Shown piece by piece: positions 45,923 through 56,154 of a stretch of DNA of 64,000 nt. The stretch is from Isoetes taiwanensis (lineage: Eukaryota > Streptophyta > Lycopodiopsida > Isoetales > Isoetaceae): assembly GCA_021234155.1 (NCBI GenBank), contig JAJEKV010000027.1, positions 3,525,623 through 3,589,622 on the forward strand. Reading direction: 5' to 3'. The notes beneath the pieces were generated by a model. It saw only the letters and a list, made by a program, of their open reading frames with translations, was not told the DNA's origin and did no database searches. Within the stretch, counting starts at the first letter, position 1; each line of letters starts with the position of its first letter. The position numbers and the translations under genes are program-made.

Positions 45923-46607
45923 TTGTAATGCAGTTCAAGGCGTTGCCCTGCAACAGCCCCGTGCATTTTTTCGCCTCTGTTTTCCCCTGCTTCTCCGTTG
46001 CCTTTTCGGTTTCCAGGATTCTTCTCCTGGGGCCCCTTCTTCTACCCCTTTGGCCCAATCCGGTGGTTGGTTATCTCTCCTTGTTTCTCATTCCGAAAAT
46101 GATTCTGCCATACGCGCCATTCATGGCTTGCTTGCCCCGCATTTGCTTTTGTTTCATCTGCTTCTTATTGCCGAACGTGAAGGATTTGTTAGGTATGTTT
46201 TCCCTCTTGAAAGGCTACGGGATTGGGTCCGCCGTTTCTTGCTTCTTGAAAATGGTGCATCAATATTGAGCCAGGTCTCATTTCTTTTCAAGAACAAAAT
46301 CAAGACCGATACAATGGGTGCAAAGTCGCGAGTTGAGCTTGATGCATTTCAGTATTATGTATTCTGGTTTGCATATTATGTGGTTTGCAAAGATGTTGGG
46401 GGCTTTCAAAGTGGACCACCTAGAAAGGCTCGGATGACGCCTTCTAGATCATTGCAGCTGAGGACCCAAATTGGGAATTGGGCATCTTCTATTCCTGGTT
46501 TGAATTCATTGCCTCAACTACCAGGATACTCTGGACCAATGCACCCATATTTGCAACTCTTGCAGCTATATCTTGATCATTTGTTGGATATATTCCCAAG
46601 GACGTGA
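45923..46607 (+). pseudogene. SMPD4-like (neutral sphingomyelinase 3 family) N-terminal segment, chimeric frame
   Basis: An open frame of 232 codons starts with five residues of DiT origin at 45909. It continues with FFRLCFPLLLRCLFGFQDSS, GWLSLLVS, VRYVFPLERLRDWVRRFLLL, then ENGASILSQVSFLFK, AFQYYVFWFAYYVVC and GNWASSIPGLNSLPQLPGYS. From memory this pattern (FPLLLxxLFG, FPLERLxxW, YYxFWFAYY, W-SSIPG) matches the N-terminal part of plant homologues of SMPD4, a membrane-associated protein; no biochemical role can be inferred from this piece. The family is much longer. The frame ends at 46607, while another frame stays open for about 20 more codons (IPKDVIPRLFSIAYPPSVNM). It was probably captured as one exon. 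It is the longest undamaged coding stretch in the window. Confidence 0.5.
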
Positions 46608-46767
46608 TACCTCGGCTGTTCTCTATTGCCTATCCTCCTTCAGTGAATATGTAAAAGCAGTCCAGATGCTTCAAAATTAGCAAGGGAAAACCCAGATCCA
46701 GATCCAAAGGGCTTGCCTTGCCCTGGGGATGGCATAGAAAGGAAAATGGGGGCATGGCTTATGCTCA

Positions 46768-46946
46768 CTTGTTTTCAGACATCCATTATTTCCTCTGCCA
46801 TGTTCTTGACTGCAATGGCTGCCAATCCAATGAGTGTTAACCTTGCTGCAGGAGCAATAGGCCAATATCTTGGATGATTGGGCTTCTTTGCCTTTGTTCC
46901 AGGTTTTATTTTAGTGCTTATTTGGTTTCATCTGCAGCCAGAGCTC
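46768..46946 (+). pseudogene. Fragment of plastid dicarboxylate transporter (DiT1/OMT type)
   Basis: After an acceptor-like CTTGTTTTCAG the frame from 46779 reads TSIISSAMFLTAMAANPMSV, NLAAGAIGQYLG, a TGA stop at 46875-46877, then LGFFAFVPGFILVLIWFHLQ and PEL. SAMFLTAMAANP and the following VPG...PPEL pattern are typical of plant plastidic 2-oxoglutarate/malate and glutamate/malate translocators of the DASS/SODiT1 group (inner envelope). One exon of about 55 residues is left, with an in-frame stop where the family has a W-T/MDW motif. Its first 46 bp are also found 890 bp upstream. Confidence 0.65.
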
Positions 46947-47530
46947 CTTTTTATTTTTTTAGATTGCTGGAAGGGTCGGCCTGCAAGGTCACAGAATTTA
47001 CGGTAGATGTGCTCCTTGTTGCATTGCAAAGTGCCATGGTTAAATATATTTGGATTCAAGGGCTGATTCCTCTCTCAAGTTTGGCGATGTAGATGAAAAT
47101 GAGGCAGTTGGAGATGTTGGAAGAGTTTATGGGCATGAGAAACAGCCTGATAACATTGTTTCAGAAAGATTTTCTTTAAAAGCGTGACTTTCTATAATGG
47201 TCATGATAATGGATGGAAAGGTCGAATGGTCCCCGGAAATTATTCGGTGAAGAGTATACAAGTGCACAAGCAAGGGCTGCAAATGATCTTTATTATTATC
47301 ATCAGTTTGGAATGCAATATACTAGGGTGAGGCAAATTATGATGTCAAAGCTTTTGTAGCTATTGGCTAACTCAGTTGACACTTCTCATCACATGTGGCA
47401 ATTTAAAATGTATGGTTTGCAATAACACATCATTCATTTTGTATTTTTATTTTCTTGTTTACCTCAAAGTTTATCTATCTTTTGCTTTTTTGGGGCCCAA
47501 GGGGCCAAAATTTTTTTTTGAATGTGACAA
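46947..47530. other. Weakly coding-like sequence, not recognised
   Basis: From about 47059 one frame reads SLKFGDVDENEAVGDVGRVY, then EKQPDNIVSERFSLKA, then stops. It is acidic and protein-like but matches nothing I know. It may be another captured piece. The remainder up to the MITE is AT-rich. Confidence 0.25.
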
Positions 47531-47964
47531 CCAACATAACTATTATTAACATTAATTAACACAAACCATTACATTCAACATGTTTAAATTAAAATCCCCT
47601 AAAACCCCTTTGGTTTGGGTGCATATTCACACGGGGTGACATAGGCAAAATGAGAGCCCCTATAATTATGTTTTGCATGTACAAAATCAACACCATATAG
47701 TATATTACCTCAAATCTTATAGTATTTTGCGAATCTTGTTATACAATATAGCAAATTCTGTACATCTATACCCCACAAATGAGGAACTTTGTGTACGGTG
47801 TAGATTAAGGAATAAGGGGTGAACATGCCTATCCAACGACTCTGTTGCGAGTCACCCCCCGTGTGAATATGCACCCAAACCAAAGGGGGTTTTAGGGGGA
47901 TTTTAATTTAAACATGTTGAATGTAATGGTTTGTGTTAATTAATGTTAATAATAGTTATGTTGG
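47531..47964. mobile_element. MITE / foldback element with ~110-bp terminal inverted repeats
   Basis: The terminal arms 47531-47640 and 47851-47964 are near-perfect reverse complements (outer end CCAACATAACTATTATTAAC, inner end CACGGGG(GG)TGAC), differing mainly in the length of C/G runs. The central 210 bp are AT-rich and non-coding. The total length of 434 bp and lack of a gene fit a MITE. I cannot fix a target-site duplication. It sits directly upstream of the PPR fragment and supplies part of an open frame that starts at 47933, so that frame's first codons are not PPR. Confidence 0.85.
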
Positions 47965-47997
47965 GGTGAAGATGACGTTAGTGAACACCATCAAAGG

Positions 47998-48781
47998 GCA
48001 GAAAAGAGATGATGTTTCAACACTAGATTGTGTGATGTTTGCACTTATGTTCCAAGTGGGTCATGTTGTCGAGGAAGCAGAGTTATTGGAGGAGTATTAT
48101 GGCATGGTATGCAATGCTTACAGTTTGTATGATAGCAGGGATGTGTTAGAACTCTATAAGCCAATGCAAGAGGAAGGTGCACATAAACATGCATGGGCCA
48201 GCAAATAAACATGGGAAGTGTCTTCATGCCGACCTCATTGAATTTGATTGCGGGCCTACTTATGGATATGTACAAGCAAGTGTGGAAGTATACAAGATGC
48301 CTCTTACATATTCCACACTCTCCCCACAAAAGACATGATCGCATGGACTGCAGCTTATGTTCGACATGAAATGAGCAAGGAGGTCCTTGTGAAGCCGGGT
48401 AAAGTCACTTTTCTTAGTGTTGTTAGTGCATGTTCTGCTTTAGCAGAATTAAGACATGAAAAACAGGTTCATGCTGCCATACTAAACTTTGGATATGAAT
48501 CTGATATATCCATTGCCATTGCACTGCTTGGCATATATGCTAAGTGTGGAGCTACTAAAAGGTTGAACCCAGTGTCTAACAGATTTATTTTACCAAATAG
48601 AATAACTTTCACAATGATAATTACAAGACATGCCTATCATGGCTATCACATGAAAATCCGTTGGTTCTTTAGGAAAATGCAAGGAGGAATAAGCCTAGAT
48701 AATATAACTCTGATTTCCTTGTTGGCTGCATTCAAACATGCAGGATTAATTTATGAAGGCTGTCACTATTTTTTATTATAA
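47998..48781 (+). pseudogene. Pentatricopeptide repeat (PPR) protein pseudogene fragment
   Basis: The first part (to about 48205) includes QVGHVVEEAELLEEYYGMV and RDVLELYKPMQEEG. After a frame change the sequence reads LLMDMY in one frame and SKCGSIQDASYIFHTLPTKD in the next, a one-base frameshift at about 48272. It goes on as MIAWTAAYVRHEMSKE, VKPGKVTFLSVVSACSALAE, IYAKCGATKRL, NRITFTMIITRHAYHGYHMK and LISLLAAFKHAGLIYEGCHY. These are the 35-residue P, L and S motifs (MY-KCG, AW---, VTF--VLSACSH-GLV-EG) of PLS-class PPR proteins, which bind organellar RNA. About five degenerate motifs remain, with no targeting peptide and no E/DYW end. It is decayed and partial. Confidence 0.75.
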
Positions 48782-48979
48782 ATTGTAATTTTGATGTTAC
48801 TACCATTATGAGAAGCATTATTCAGTTTTGGACAAATAATCATGGAAAATCATGTACAGTTGTTTTTGTTGTCATTCCAATGGCTATCATCCTTGGTTAC
48901 ATAATGGTCAAACTGGACAAACTTCATTGCATATGTGAATGCCTCTTTTAGTATGTGTGATGTTAATCTTGTTTCATCT

Positions 48980-49130
48980 ACATATCAAGTACTAAATGGA
49001 GAAACTCAAATCAAAACCATGGATTGACGTTATTTATCACGATGTTTCATTTACATATCAGGTACTAAATGGAAGAACTCAAATCAGAAACATGGATTGA
49101 TGTTGTTTATCACGATGATCAGAAGTCCAC
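48980..49130. repeat. Tandem duplication, about 76 bp
   Basis: TACTAAATGGA(G/A)(A)GAACTCAAATC, then ATGGATTGA(C/T)GTT and TTTATCACGATG occur twice head to tail with scattered changes. The surroundings 48782-50040 hold no recognisable gene. Confidence 0.7.
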
Positions 49131-49794
49131 AAAGCAAAAATTTGTAAACTTATCATTAGCTTGATTAACCGGATTTGTTGCACAGCTGGGCTCAAGTATG
49201 AGAGCATAAATATCTACAAATTTCTTTTGAATATTCTAGTTTCGACCCTTGACAAATCAAGCTCAATTATAGTTTTGATGTTTGGAGACTCTTGGAGCAG
49301 CAATTTACCCTAGATGCTTAATAAATCAGGGGCATTATCTATTATTTATTCTATTACCTCCAAGCTGTCTGATCTACTCCAAACTTAGAGCAAAATTAGG
49401 GGTCATATTTGCATGATCTTCAACCCTTCAAAGACATTTCTCTGCTAACACAAGACTTTTTGGCACAAGTAAAGTTGAAGACTTTGGAAAAAAATTCATT
49501 GGAGTTCCTGTCTGCAATTAGTATTAGCCCAACTATGGGTGTGAACATTCCGATTTATTGTCCCATTTTTAGCAGGGTTGCCTAACCCGAGGTGACCGAT
49601 TTGCTGCGATTCTAGCTATGCCACGTGTCATGCCATGTCAGCTTTTTTTCATCTCAACCATTAGATCTTCTAATTTATGAATTGATGGCTAGGAAAAATA
49701 GAAAACCCAGGTAATTCCTTCGGCGGGCCGCGGCCCTAACCATTCCGACCCAGAGGTGACCGGATATCATTCATCGTCTTGGAAAGGGACTGGT

Positions 49795-49920
49795 TTATTT
49801 TATTTTTTCCATGCATTGATAGAAAGGCTAGGTAATGAAACTTCTAGAGTTCACTTTTATTTTATTTTTCCCATGCATTGATAGAAAAGCTAGGTAATGA
49901 AACTTTTAGAGTTCATTCTG
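49795..49920. repeat. Tandem duplication, about 63 bp
   Basis: CCATGCATTGATAGAAA(G/A)GC, followed by TAGGTAATGAAACTT and AGAGTTCA, occurs twice in a row. It lies just upstream of the Helitron helicase remnant. Confidence 0.75.
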
Positions 49921-50043
49921 ATGTATTTTTCTTCCACCTATATTTATTATTTTATTGAGTTTTCTTGTTTCATGGGACTCTTGCTTGGTTGTATTTGTTA
50001 TTGAAGAATTGGAAAAGCATTTCTATTTCTATCCAACCACCAT

Positions 50044-52126
50044 ACCCCCAGCAAAATAAGCTTTGCAACGAAGACCAAGAAGTTGTGGAAAGAATACGGA
50101 GAAGACATCCTGAGGCTCGGACTTCCAGACATAGATGAAACGAAGGCGAGGCTGTTGTCCTCGATGCTGCTCTCCAAATCGATCTCGCCCACTGAAGCCG
50201 CGCTAGCATACCTCCAAATACCAACCATATGGAGATTAGACAACGTCCACTTCATCGACTCCTCCCCGCTGTCAACCAGAGAGCACCTCCTTACATGCGA
50301 CGCCATGCCAACGCTCCATCCCATAGACCACTATGCAACAAGGCCCGTAAACATGGACGGCATAATATACAAGCAATTCCACTCATACATCGTCAAGCCA
50401 GCCACTTCCACAAAGCAAGCCACGTTCCACACTGCTCTAGACCACAAGATCATCCCCACAAACCAACTAGTATGCTTCACCGACTACCATCCCATCCACC
50501 ACACCGAAGAATTCTGCTACAACATACTCCTTGACAAAATCCCGTTCAAACTGAAAGCCGAACTGCTCTCCCCAAACAAACCATCCATAGTCCTATGGCA
50601 CGAATGCCAATTCCGCACCTACTGAATAACCAAGATGGCATCCTCGCCACGCCCAAGCATATGCCGAATACCACCTCCTCGCGAACGAGAAGCGAAACAA
50701 ATCATCGAAACAATACTCTAGAACACCACCGCTCAACATGCAAAGACCATGGCTCACCAAACGCTGACTAAGAAGACCAAAGAACCACATGCCGACGATT
50801 AGCAAGATCAAGCACAACACACGTGCCATCCAAACATACCAAATACCACCCGCCGGTGGAGGCCACATTGTCACCCAAGCAAGCACACGCCTACGGAGCA
50901 ATAACGAGAGAAGCGCACAGGTTCCACGTCATGTCGGGCACGCTGGGATCCGGAAAGATTCATTTGACGAGACACATAATACAACACTTCACCAGCAATG
51001 GGAAAGCGGTATTGCCCACCGCGACCATCGAAGGGCCGTGATCAAGGCTATGGAGAGGAGCCACCATCACAAGACTACCAATTCGCAATCCCAGGTAAAT
51101 AGCAAACCTAAAATGCGAGTCGCGACGCCTAACCGCACTAACGATGGCGCCCTCTCATTGTGCAAGAAACAAAGAATGACCAAACAAAATCGCACAATAC
51201 GCATTAGAGGCACCAACAGATTTAGGGTATGTTCCAAGTCCTCATCATCGACGAGATGTTAATGCTCACGTTCGCTAACCTCAACATGATACTCCGGCAA
51301 ATAGAAGAAGTGACAATGCAACCACCAAGCGAGTTCCTGCGAACACGCGATAATCCTCGCTGCAACCACGCACTCCCTCCCATATGCAAACACAAAGAGG
51401 GACGCCGAACAACGTCGACAACGTGTGCAAGGCACCCTCGCCAATGCCCCCCTTGCAAAAGCAAAGTACCACTGGACGCAATCCATCGTGCACTCCTCCA
51501 ATCTAGAGTACATGACCTTCCTCAATGCCATAAGAGAAAGGCCGTTGATCGATCGAGCTCGCGCAAATGTTAGGACCCACATCATCCGACAATGAAGAAG
51601 AAGAACTTCGGCAAGATCGACCGTAACACCACGGTGATGTGCACCCACCACGAGGGCGTCCGATATTACAAAGCGATGGCCATGATCAAGATGTTTCCCC
51701 CGATCGTATCCACAAGATACGATACATACCAACAACGAACAACAATGTATGAACAATTTGGGACCGACGACCCGACATTCCACCCGGATACCTTACATCA
51801 TCGTGGGACGCAGAGTCATAATCGTTACCAACATGGATATACCGGAGAAATAAACCACATGCATGTCAAGCAAACGGGCCGACGAAAGTACAAAACCGAA
51901 GCCCAAGACCATCTTGAAGGGAACATTCGTTACCATACCGCATATGCCATGACAGGACACAAGAGCCAAAGCTCCATGATAGAAGGCAATGCAATCATGG
52001 TTGTGAGGAGGGCATTCACGCACAGGCTATCAGACGTGATGCTCTCGCGAATAAAGGACAGGAAACAACTGTCGATCGTGTCGCTAATCACGACGGCGGA
52101 CTTCCAAAACAAAAAAGCGCCAATAT
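50044..52126 (+). pseudogene. Decayed Helitron PIF1-type helicase
   Basis: Several overlapping frames together carry the C-terminal part of a Helitron Rep/helicase protein, which unwinds and replicates rolling-circle transposons. The first (50044-50625) reads SISPTEAALAYLQIP, STREHLLT, DHYATRPVNMDGIIYKQFHS and EEFCYNILLDKIPFKLKAEL, the region between the HUH nuclease and the helicase. The next (50823-51041) has Walker A as SGTLGSGKIHL, with Ile where Thr/Ser is expected. Then come LIIDEMLML (Walker B, 51238), EYMTFLNAIRERP (about 51510), TTVMCTHHEGVRYYKAMAMI (about 51627) and YAMTGHKSQSSMIEGNAIMV (about 51945, the usual HKSQG motif altered). At least four frame changes separate these parts, so it is not functional as written. 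The HUH (Rep) domain is not visible upstream. G+C and C-ending codons are clearly more frequent here than in the flanks. Confidence 0.75.
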
Positions 52127-52550
52127 AGTCGCCAAAACCCGGTGGTAATCCCCACTTCCGTACAAGGGAAACCCTACATTTTAAAACGCCATCGTGACAA
52201 TTCTTTCTATCGGGGACCCAATAAAGGATGCACAATGTAAGATTCATATATTAATACATATTCTCTTAGCATGCCGCTTGTGGAGCCCATGCTCCAACAA
52301 CCCGAGAAACAATGAAGGCGCTGAGGAAAGAGTCAATATGCACAAATCTCACAACAATATTATTCACCAATGAGAGTTCCCAAAACCCCAACTAGGTTCC
52401 CATCTTTATAGTGGCCAAAGGCCATGAGTTATGACTCTTTGACACCTAGGCAGATGCCAACATGGCAACCCTTGGCCACCTAGGCGGATCGCCAACATGG
52501 CACTCACGCCCTGCCACGTCACCAGACTATCTAATATCCTCTAATATCCT
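52127..52550. other. No gene; short direct repeat
   Basis: CACCTAGGC(A/G)GAT(-)GCCAACATGGCA occurs twice (about 52442 and 52480). It may be the 3' side of the Helitron remnant, but no CTRR end with a hairpin could be fixed with confidence. Confidence 0.35.
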
Positions 52551-52815
52551 ATATAATAAGAAAATAGCGTCCGTGAGTGAGTCTGTCTGTGTGAGTGAGT
52601 GAGTGAGTATTCCACGTCCATCCGACGGTGGAGGAGGCGCCACGTGGCGCGATCTGGGCCCTCCGTGGGCCTTGGCCTCTCAAAAGCTCCCAAGTTTGGT
52701 GGACAAAATTTTTTTGGTTTACCACGGACTCGAACCCTGGACATTGCCCCCCAAACCCCCCACCCTTACCACTAGACCAACCAGTCTTTTCTTGAAATAA
52801 TAGGAACTCCATGCA
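52551..52815 (-). repeat. tRNA-derived SINE-like repeat, copy 1
   Basis: On the minus strand GACTGGTTGGTCTAGTGGTA carries a pol III A box (complement at 52769-52779), and GGTTCGAGTCC (complement at 52727-52737) is a perfect B box, at tRNA-like spacing. TGGTT and AACCA can pair as an acceptor-like stem. The body continues through a conserved CCAAACTTGGGAGCTTTTGA region, an inverted TCCGACGGTGGA-type box and a (TCAC)n tract, and ends at TTTTCTTATTATA. Short frames on both strands across the repeat are not genes. An alternative reading is the end of a non-autonomous Helitron. Confidence 0.65.
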
Positions 52816-52829
52816 TAGTTAAGGCTGGG

Positions 52830-54385
52830 GCCTAATTAATTCAAGGATACTCTAGGATGTTCTAGAATCTCTTGGAATGTTCTAGAATGTTCCAGGTGCT
52901 CATGGGTAAGCACCTCAGTCTAAAAATAGAAAGTTTCAGTCTAAAAATAGAAGTTTTTTGAAACTTTGCAAATGCTCAAAATAGAATGTTCTGGAATGTT
53001 CCAGGTGCTCATGGGTAAGCAGCTCAGTCTAAAAATAGAAAGTTTTTTGAAACTTTGCAAATGCTCAAAATAGAATGTTCTGGAATGTTCCAAATACTCA
53101 TGGGTAAGCACCTCAGTCTAAAAATAGAAAGTTTTGGGTAAGCACCTCAGTCTAAAAATAGAAAGTTTCAATAGAATGTTTTGGAATGTTGCAGATGCTC
53201 ATGGGTAAACACCTCAATCCAAAAATAGAAAGTTTTTTGAAACGTTGCAAATGCTCAAAATAGAATGTTCTGGAATGGTGTAGATGCTCAAAAGTAAGCA
53301 CCTCAGTCTAAAAATAGAAAGTTTTAGTCTAAAAATGTAAAAACTCAAATAGAATGTCCTAGAATGTTTCAGATGCTCTAAGGTAAGCATCTCAGTCTAA
53401 AAATAGAAAATAAGGTAGTGTAAAAACAAAAAAGTTTGCTAAAACTTTGCAAAAACTCAAAATAGAATGTTCTAGAATGTTCCAAATGCTATAGGGCAAC
53501 CACCTATGCTCTAGAAGCACCTCAGTCTAAAAATAGAAAGTTTCTTGAAACCTTGCAAATGCTCAAAATAGAATATTCTGCAGGTGATACTTTGGAATTG
53601 GTATAATGGGTGTGCGTAAGCTTCACATAGGTGATACTTTAGAATTGACATACTTTAGAATTGTGCCTCATGACATGTATGAGTATGTTACTCATGAATA
53701 ATACTTTGTAGGTGCTCATGGGTAAGCACCTCAGTCTAAAAATAGAAAGTTTCAGTCTAAAAATAAAAAGTTTTTTAAGACTTTGCAAATGCTCAAAATA
53801 GAATGTTCTGGAATGTTGCAGATGCTCATGGGTAAACACCTCAATCCAAAAATAGAAAGTTTTTGAAGACTTTGTAAATGCTCAAAATAGAATTTTCTGG
53901 AATGTTACAGATGTTCAAAGGTAAGCACCTCAGTCTAAGAATAGAAAGTTTTAATCTAAAAATAGAAAGTTTGCTTAAACTTTGTAAAAACTCAAATAGA
54001 ATGTCCTAGAATGTTTCAGATGCTCTAGGGTAGGCATCTCAGTCTAAAAATAGAAAGTACGGTAGTCTGAAAACAGAAAAGTTTGCTAAAACTTTGCAAA
54101 AACTCAAAATAGAATGTTCTAGGGTGTTCTAGATGCTATAGGGCAACCACCTATGCTCTAGAAGCACCTCAGTCTAAAAGTAGAAAGTTTCTTGAAACCT
54201 TGCAAATGCCCACAATAGAATATTCTGAAGATGATACTTTGGAATTGATAGTAAGTGTGATGGGTATGATGGGTGTGTGTAAGCTTCACGTGGGTGATAC
54301 TTTAGAATTGACATACTTTAGAATTGGTAGTAGACATAGTAGATGTGACCTCATGGGCATGTGTGAGCATGAGTAGTAAGGCATG
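52830..54385. repeat. Composite satellite, block 1 (heat-shock-element minisatellite)
   Basis: The basic module of about 89 bp is AAATGCTCAAAATAGAATGT, TCTGGAATGTTCC, AGGTGCTCATGGGTAAGCAC, CTCAGTCTAAAAATAGAAAG, TTTTTTGAAACTTTGC. It contains four perfect alternating GAA/TTC boxes and two hairpins (AGGTGCT/AGCACCT and AAAGTTT/AAACTTT). Longer variants insert TTTGCTTAAACTTTG or a GGGCAACCACCTATGCTCTA segment. A separate module starting GGTGATACTTTGGAATTGGT, with GTGTGTGTAAGCTTCAC, occurs at 53585 and 54232. No coding content. Confidence 0.9.
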
Positions 54386-54389
54386 TGTG

Positions 54390-54748
54390 AGATGGAAAAA
54401 GGGAGAGAGGGGAAGAAGAGAGAGGAGAAAGAGAACCCTGGAAAGAAGGAGAAAAAGAGAGAAGGAAAAAGGAAAGAGGAGAGGGAGAGAGAAAGGGGGA
54501 GACCATGAGAAATATAGAGAGAGAGAGAAAATAGAAAGAAGACTCTAGGAGGGGAAAGAATGAGGAGAGAGAGAGAATGTTCTAGAAAAGGAGAAGAGAG
54601 AAGAAGAGAGAAGAGAGAGAAAGATAGAGAAAAGAGAAAAGAGAGAGAAGGGGAAAAAGAGAAGAGACGGGAAGAGAAGAGATGGGAGGAGAGAATGTTG
54701 AGGGAGAAGAGTTCGAAGAGAGAGAGAGAAAAATAGAAAGTTTAGAGG
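54390..54748. repeat. GA-rich simple repeat tract 1
   Basis: (GA)n and (GAGAA)n sequence with few pyrimidines, directly upstream of SINE-like copy 2. Arg/Glu/Lys or Ser/Leu-rich frames here are compositional. Confidence 0.9.
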
Positions 54749-54749
54749 A

Positions 54750-54845
54750 GAAAAAAGAAGTTTTTTGGTTTACCACGGACTCGAACCTCGAGATTGCCCC
54801 CAAAAATGGAATAAGACCATCTTTCCAAATAATAGGAACTCCATG
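54750..54845 (-). repeat. tRNA-derived SINE-like repeat, copy 2 (truncated)
   Basis: Only the tRNA-related head is left. The B box complement (54777-54787) is intact, the A box is decayed (AAGACCATC), and the outer end GGAACTCCATG is kept. The body is missing and replaced by the GA tract. Confidence 0.6.
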
Positions 54846-56154
54846 AGATAGTTAAAAGAGGGACCTAATTAATTCAAGGATACTCTTGGATGTTCTAGAA
54901 TCTCTTGGGTGTTCTAATGTTCTTGTTCAGTGCTCATGGGTAAGCACCTCAGTCTAAAAATAGAAAGTTTCAGTCTAAAAATAGAAGTTTTTGAAACTTT
55001 GCAAATGCTCAAAATAGAATGTTCAGGAATGGGTCACCTCGGTGCTCAATAGGGCACCAATCTAAAAATAGAAAGTTTTTGAAACTTTGAAAATGCTCAA
55101 AATAGAATGTTCTGGAATGTTCCAAATGCTCATGGGTAAGCACCTCAGTCTAAAAATAGAAAAGTTTTGGGTCTAAAATAGAAAGTTTTTAAAAATAGAA
55201 AGTTTCAAAATAGAATGTTTTGGAATGTTCTTGAGATGCTCATGGGTAAACACCTCAATCCAAAAATAGAAAGGTTTTTGAAACTTTGCAAATGCTCAAA
55301 ATAGAATGTTCTGGAATGTTGTAGATGCTCAAGGGTAAGCACCTCAGTCTAAAAATAGAAAGTTTTAGTCTAAAAATGTAAAAACTCAAATAGAATGTCC
55401 TAGAATGTTTCAGGATGCTCTAAGGTAAGCATCTGGAGTCTAAAAAATAGAAAATAAGGTAGTGTAAAAACAAAAAGTTTGCTAAAACTTTGCAAAAACT
55501 CAAAATAGAATGTTCTAGAATGTTCCAAATGCTATGGGGCAACCACCTATGCTCTAGAAGCACCTCCAGATCTAAAAATAGAAAGTTTCTTGAAACCTTT
55601 GCAAATGCTCAAAATAGAATATTCTTAGAATGTACTTTGGAATTGGTATAATGGGAAACTATGATGGGTGTGTAAACTTCACATCTGATAGAATAGAATT
55701 TAGAAATTGAAATACTTTAGAAATAGAAAGTTTTTGGAAGACTCATGACATGTATTTGTATGTTACTCATGAATAATAGTTTTTTTTTGGGTGAATAGAG
55801 ATGAATCATGGGTAAAAACACCTGGAGTCTAAAAAATAAAAGTTTCAGTCTAAAAATAAAAGTTTTTTAAACTTTGCAAATGCTCAAAATAGAATGTTCT
55901 AGGAATGTTCCAGGATGCTCATGGGTAAACACCTCAATCCAAAATAGAAAGTTTTGGAAACTTTTGCAAATGCTCAAAATAGAATTTTGGATGATAACGG
56001 ATGTTCAAAAACAAGCCTGGTGATCAAATAGAATAAGTAGAAAGTTTTAATCTAAAATAGAAAGTTTGCTTAAACTTTGTAAAAACTCAAATAGAATGTC
56101 CTAAGAATGTTTAGTGCTCTAGGGGTAAGCAGAGCATCTAAAAATAGAAGAAAA
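54846..56154. repeat. Composite satellite, block 2 (corrupted copy)
   Basis: It follows the order of block 1 closely, but CAG and CTG triplets are repeatedly replaced or expanded, for example CACCTGGAGTC (about 55823) for CACCTCAGTC, and GGGTCACCTCGGTGCTC (about 55029) for TTCCAGGTGCTC. It includes the GTACTTTGGAATTGGT module at about 55635. No gene. Confidence 0.85.

Noticed and set aside
52717-52790. Functional tRNA gene on the minus strand
   Set aside because: A and B boxes are present, but the anticodon arm is replaced by G-rich sequence, the acceptor stem is short, and the same unit continues into a repeated body in several copies. It is a tRNA-derived repeat.
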